From NCBI RefSeq assembly GCF_965662505.1, contig NZ_CBFIHX010000020.1:1-39428 (forward strand): DNA of 39,428 bases, given 5' to 3'. A program made the position numbers and the translations under genes. Every line of letters begins with the position of its first letter. Position 1 is the stretch's first letter. Shown here piece after piece: positions 38,869-39,428 of this stretch. The DNA is from Pseudomaricurvus sp965662505 (lineage in GTDB: Bacteria > Pseudomonadota > Gammaproteobacteria > Pseudomonadales > Cellvibrionaceae). Below the pieces are notes generated by a model, which was not told the origin of the DNA, ran no database searches, and worked only from the letters and a program-made list of their open reading frames with translations.

Positions 38869-39428
38869 CTAAGTACCGTAACGCTGCAATAGCAACGTTA
38901 ACCTGTTTTCACAGGGGATCAACAAGTCAGATTCTTTCAGTGCCAACCAAAGCCACTCAATAAAGCGAACCACAATACGAAAGGCTTGCAGCGCCGATAA
39001 ATGCTGCTCTTCGTTGCTGTCTTTCCAGTAGGTGCTCGACAACTGGGCAGTTTCATCTTCAGAGAGTGCGTAAAATTCAACAAGTGTTGCCAATTCAAAG
39101 TAGGGCGAGTTATTACAGGCATATTCCCAGTCCAGAAAAACAAAATCATTTTTCTGCCGCAATATGTTGTCCGGATTCAAGTCATTATGACAAAGGCACT
39201 GTTCGGAATGATGTTTTAATGTGTCGGTAAGATGTTGTCGGCAACGTTGAAATAAATCATGGGAAAGTGCATTGGGCGACAGTGCGTTGTGAATATTTCT
39301 CCAGTAGTGGTCACAGTGTTGCAGTAAATCAAAATTGGCAACATCTGAATCGGTTTGGATTTGATGTAACTGATGCAATGACTGACAAAGCGATTTCAGG
39401 TTCTCCAGTGGCAGCCAAGTGCTTCCCT
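38869..39428 (-). CDS. APH/choline-kinase-family phosphotransferase, 5' end outside window
   Basis: C-terminal lobe of a small-molecule kinase. The frame is open to the window edge (GSTWLPLENLKSLCQSLHQL precedes the first in-frame TTG), so the N-terminal lobe and start are missing. The Brenner motif LCHNDLNPDNIL holds the catalytic Asp, and FVFLDWEYACNN has the metal-binding Asp, as in aminoglycoside, choline and thiamine kinases. The helical tail RIVVRFIEWLWLALKESD is typical. It is upstream of, and on the same strand as, the TPP riboswitch and thi operon. E. coli thiamine kinase ThiK belongs to this family and has a similar LIDWEYA segment, so a salvage thiamine kinase is plausible. This is inference from context, and choline or another substrate cannot be excluded. 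Confidence 0.75.
   Translation of the reverse strand, partial: GSTWLPLENLKSLCQSLHQLHQIQTDSDVANFDLLQHCDHYWRNIHNALSPNALSHDLFQRCRQHLTDTLKHHSEQCLCHNDLNPDNILRQKNDFVFLDWEYACNNSPYFELATLVEFYALSEDETAQLSSTYWKDSNEEQHLSALQAFRIVVRFIEWLWLALKESDLLIPCENRLTLLLQRYGT

Noticed and set aside
1..39428. tRNA, rRNA, insertion sequences, prophage or integrase genes
   Set aside because: I looked on both strands and saw no cloverleaf, rRNA core sequence, transposase or integrase motif, or terminal inverted repeats with target duplications.

Overview
The window reads as chromosomal DNA of a gammaproteobacterium, probably a marine aerobic heterotroph related to the Oceanospirillales, Cellvibrionales or Pseudomonadales. 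This rests on a HexR-regulated Entner-Doudoroff block, Pseudomonas-like Gap and PykA proteins, an oadGAB sodium pump, a TPP-riboswitch-controlled thi operon with a ThiD-ThiE fusion, and moderate base composition. I see no phage, insertion sequence, CRISPR, tRNA or rRNA gene. The genus is an inference from recall of family sequences, not a search.

Layout. 1-11.3 kb is central carbon metabolism: the 3' part of pgi, a small unknown protein, divergent hexR, then zwf-pgl-edd-eda-gap-pyk. Together these take glucose-6-phosphate through the Entner-Doudoroff route to pyruvate. Three near-identical 17-bp palindromes lie between hexR and zwf, one across the predicted zwf transcription start; they are probable HexR operators. 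11.3-12.2 kb holds a candidate 36-codon gene between two terminators and an outer-membrane beta-barrel protein. 12.4-18.1 kb holds an XRE/MmyB-type regulator divergent from a glycosyltransferase-methyltransferase-alpha/alpha-toroid gene set, next to a second methyltransferase and a hexapeptide acyltransferase. This looks like an undescribed glycan or glycolipid locus. 18.2-23.2 kb is dusC and the oxaloacetate decarboxylase operon oadGAB.

23.3-27 kb is the most interesting cassette: a retropepsin-like lipoprotein, a membrane protein with a periplasmic transglutaminase-like domain lacking its catalytic Cys, a RimK-related ATP-grasp ligase, and a GNAT acetyltransferase, tightly packed on one strand. 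The known family association predicts a peptide-ligation or cell-envelope modification system whose substrate is not settled. 27-32.8 kb holds an AraC-type regulator divergent from an acyl-CoA dehydrogenase, a possible structured RNA, a crotonase lacking one usual catalytic Glu, and an orphan molybdopterin oxidoreductase. 32.8-39.4 kb is thiC-thiO-thiS-thiG-thiDE on the minus strand behind a TPP riboswitch, then the 3' part of an APH-family kinase that may be a thiamine kinase.

A pattern cutting across the window is that at least eight intergenic gaps contain short tandem repeats with 12-24 bp units, each gap with its own unrelated unit. The clearest is a 17-bp unit repeated about six and a half times that runs into the oad promoter. 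All functional calls come from reading motifs by eye; no database search was run.
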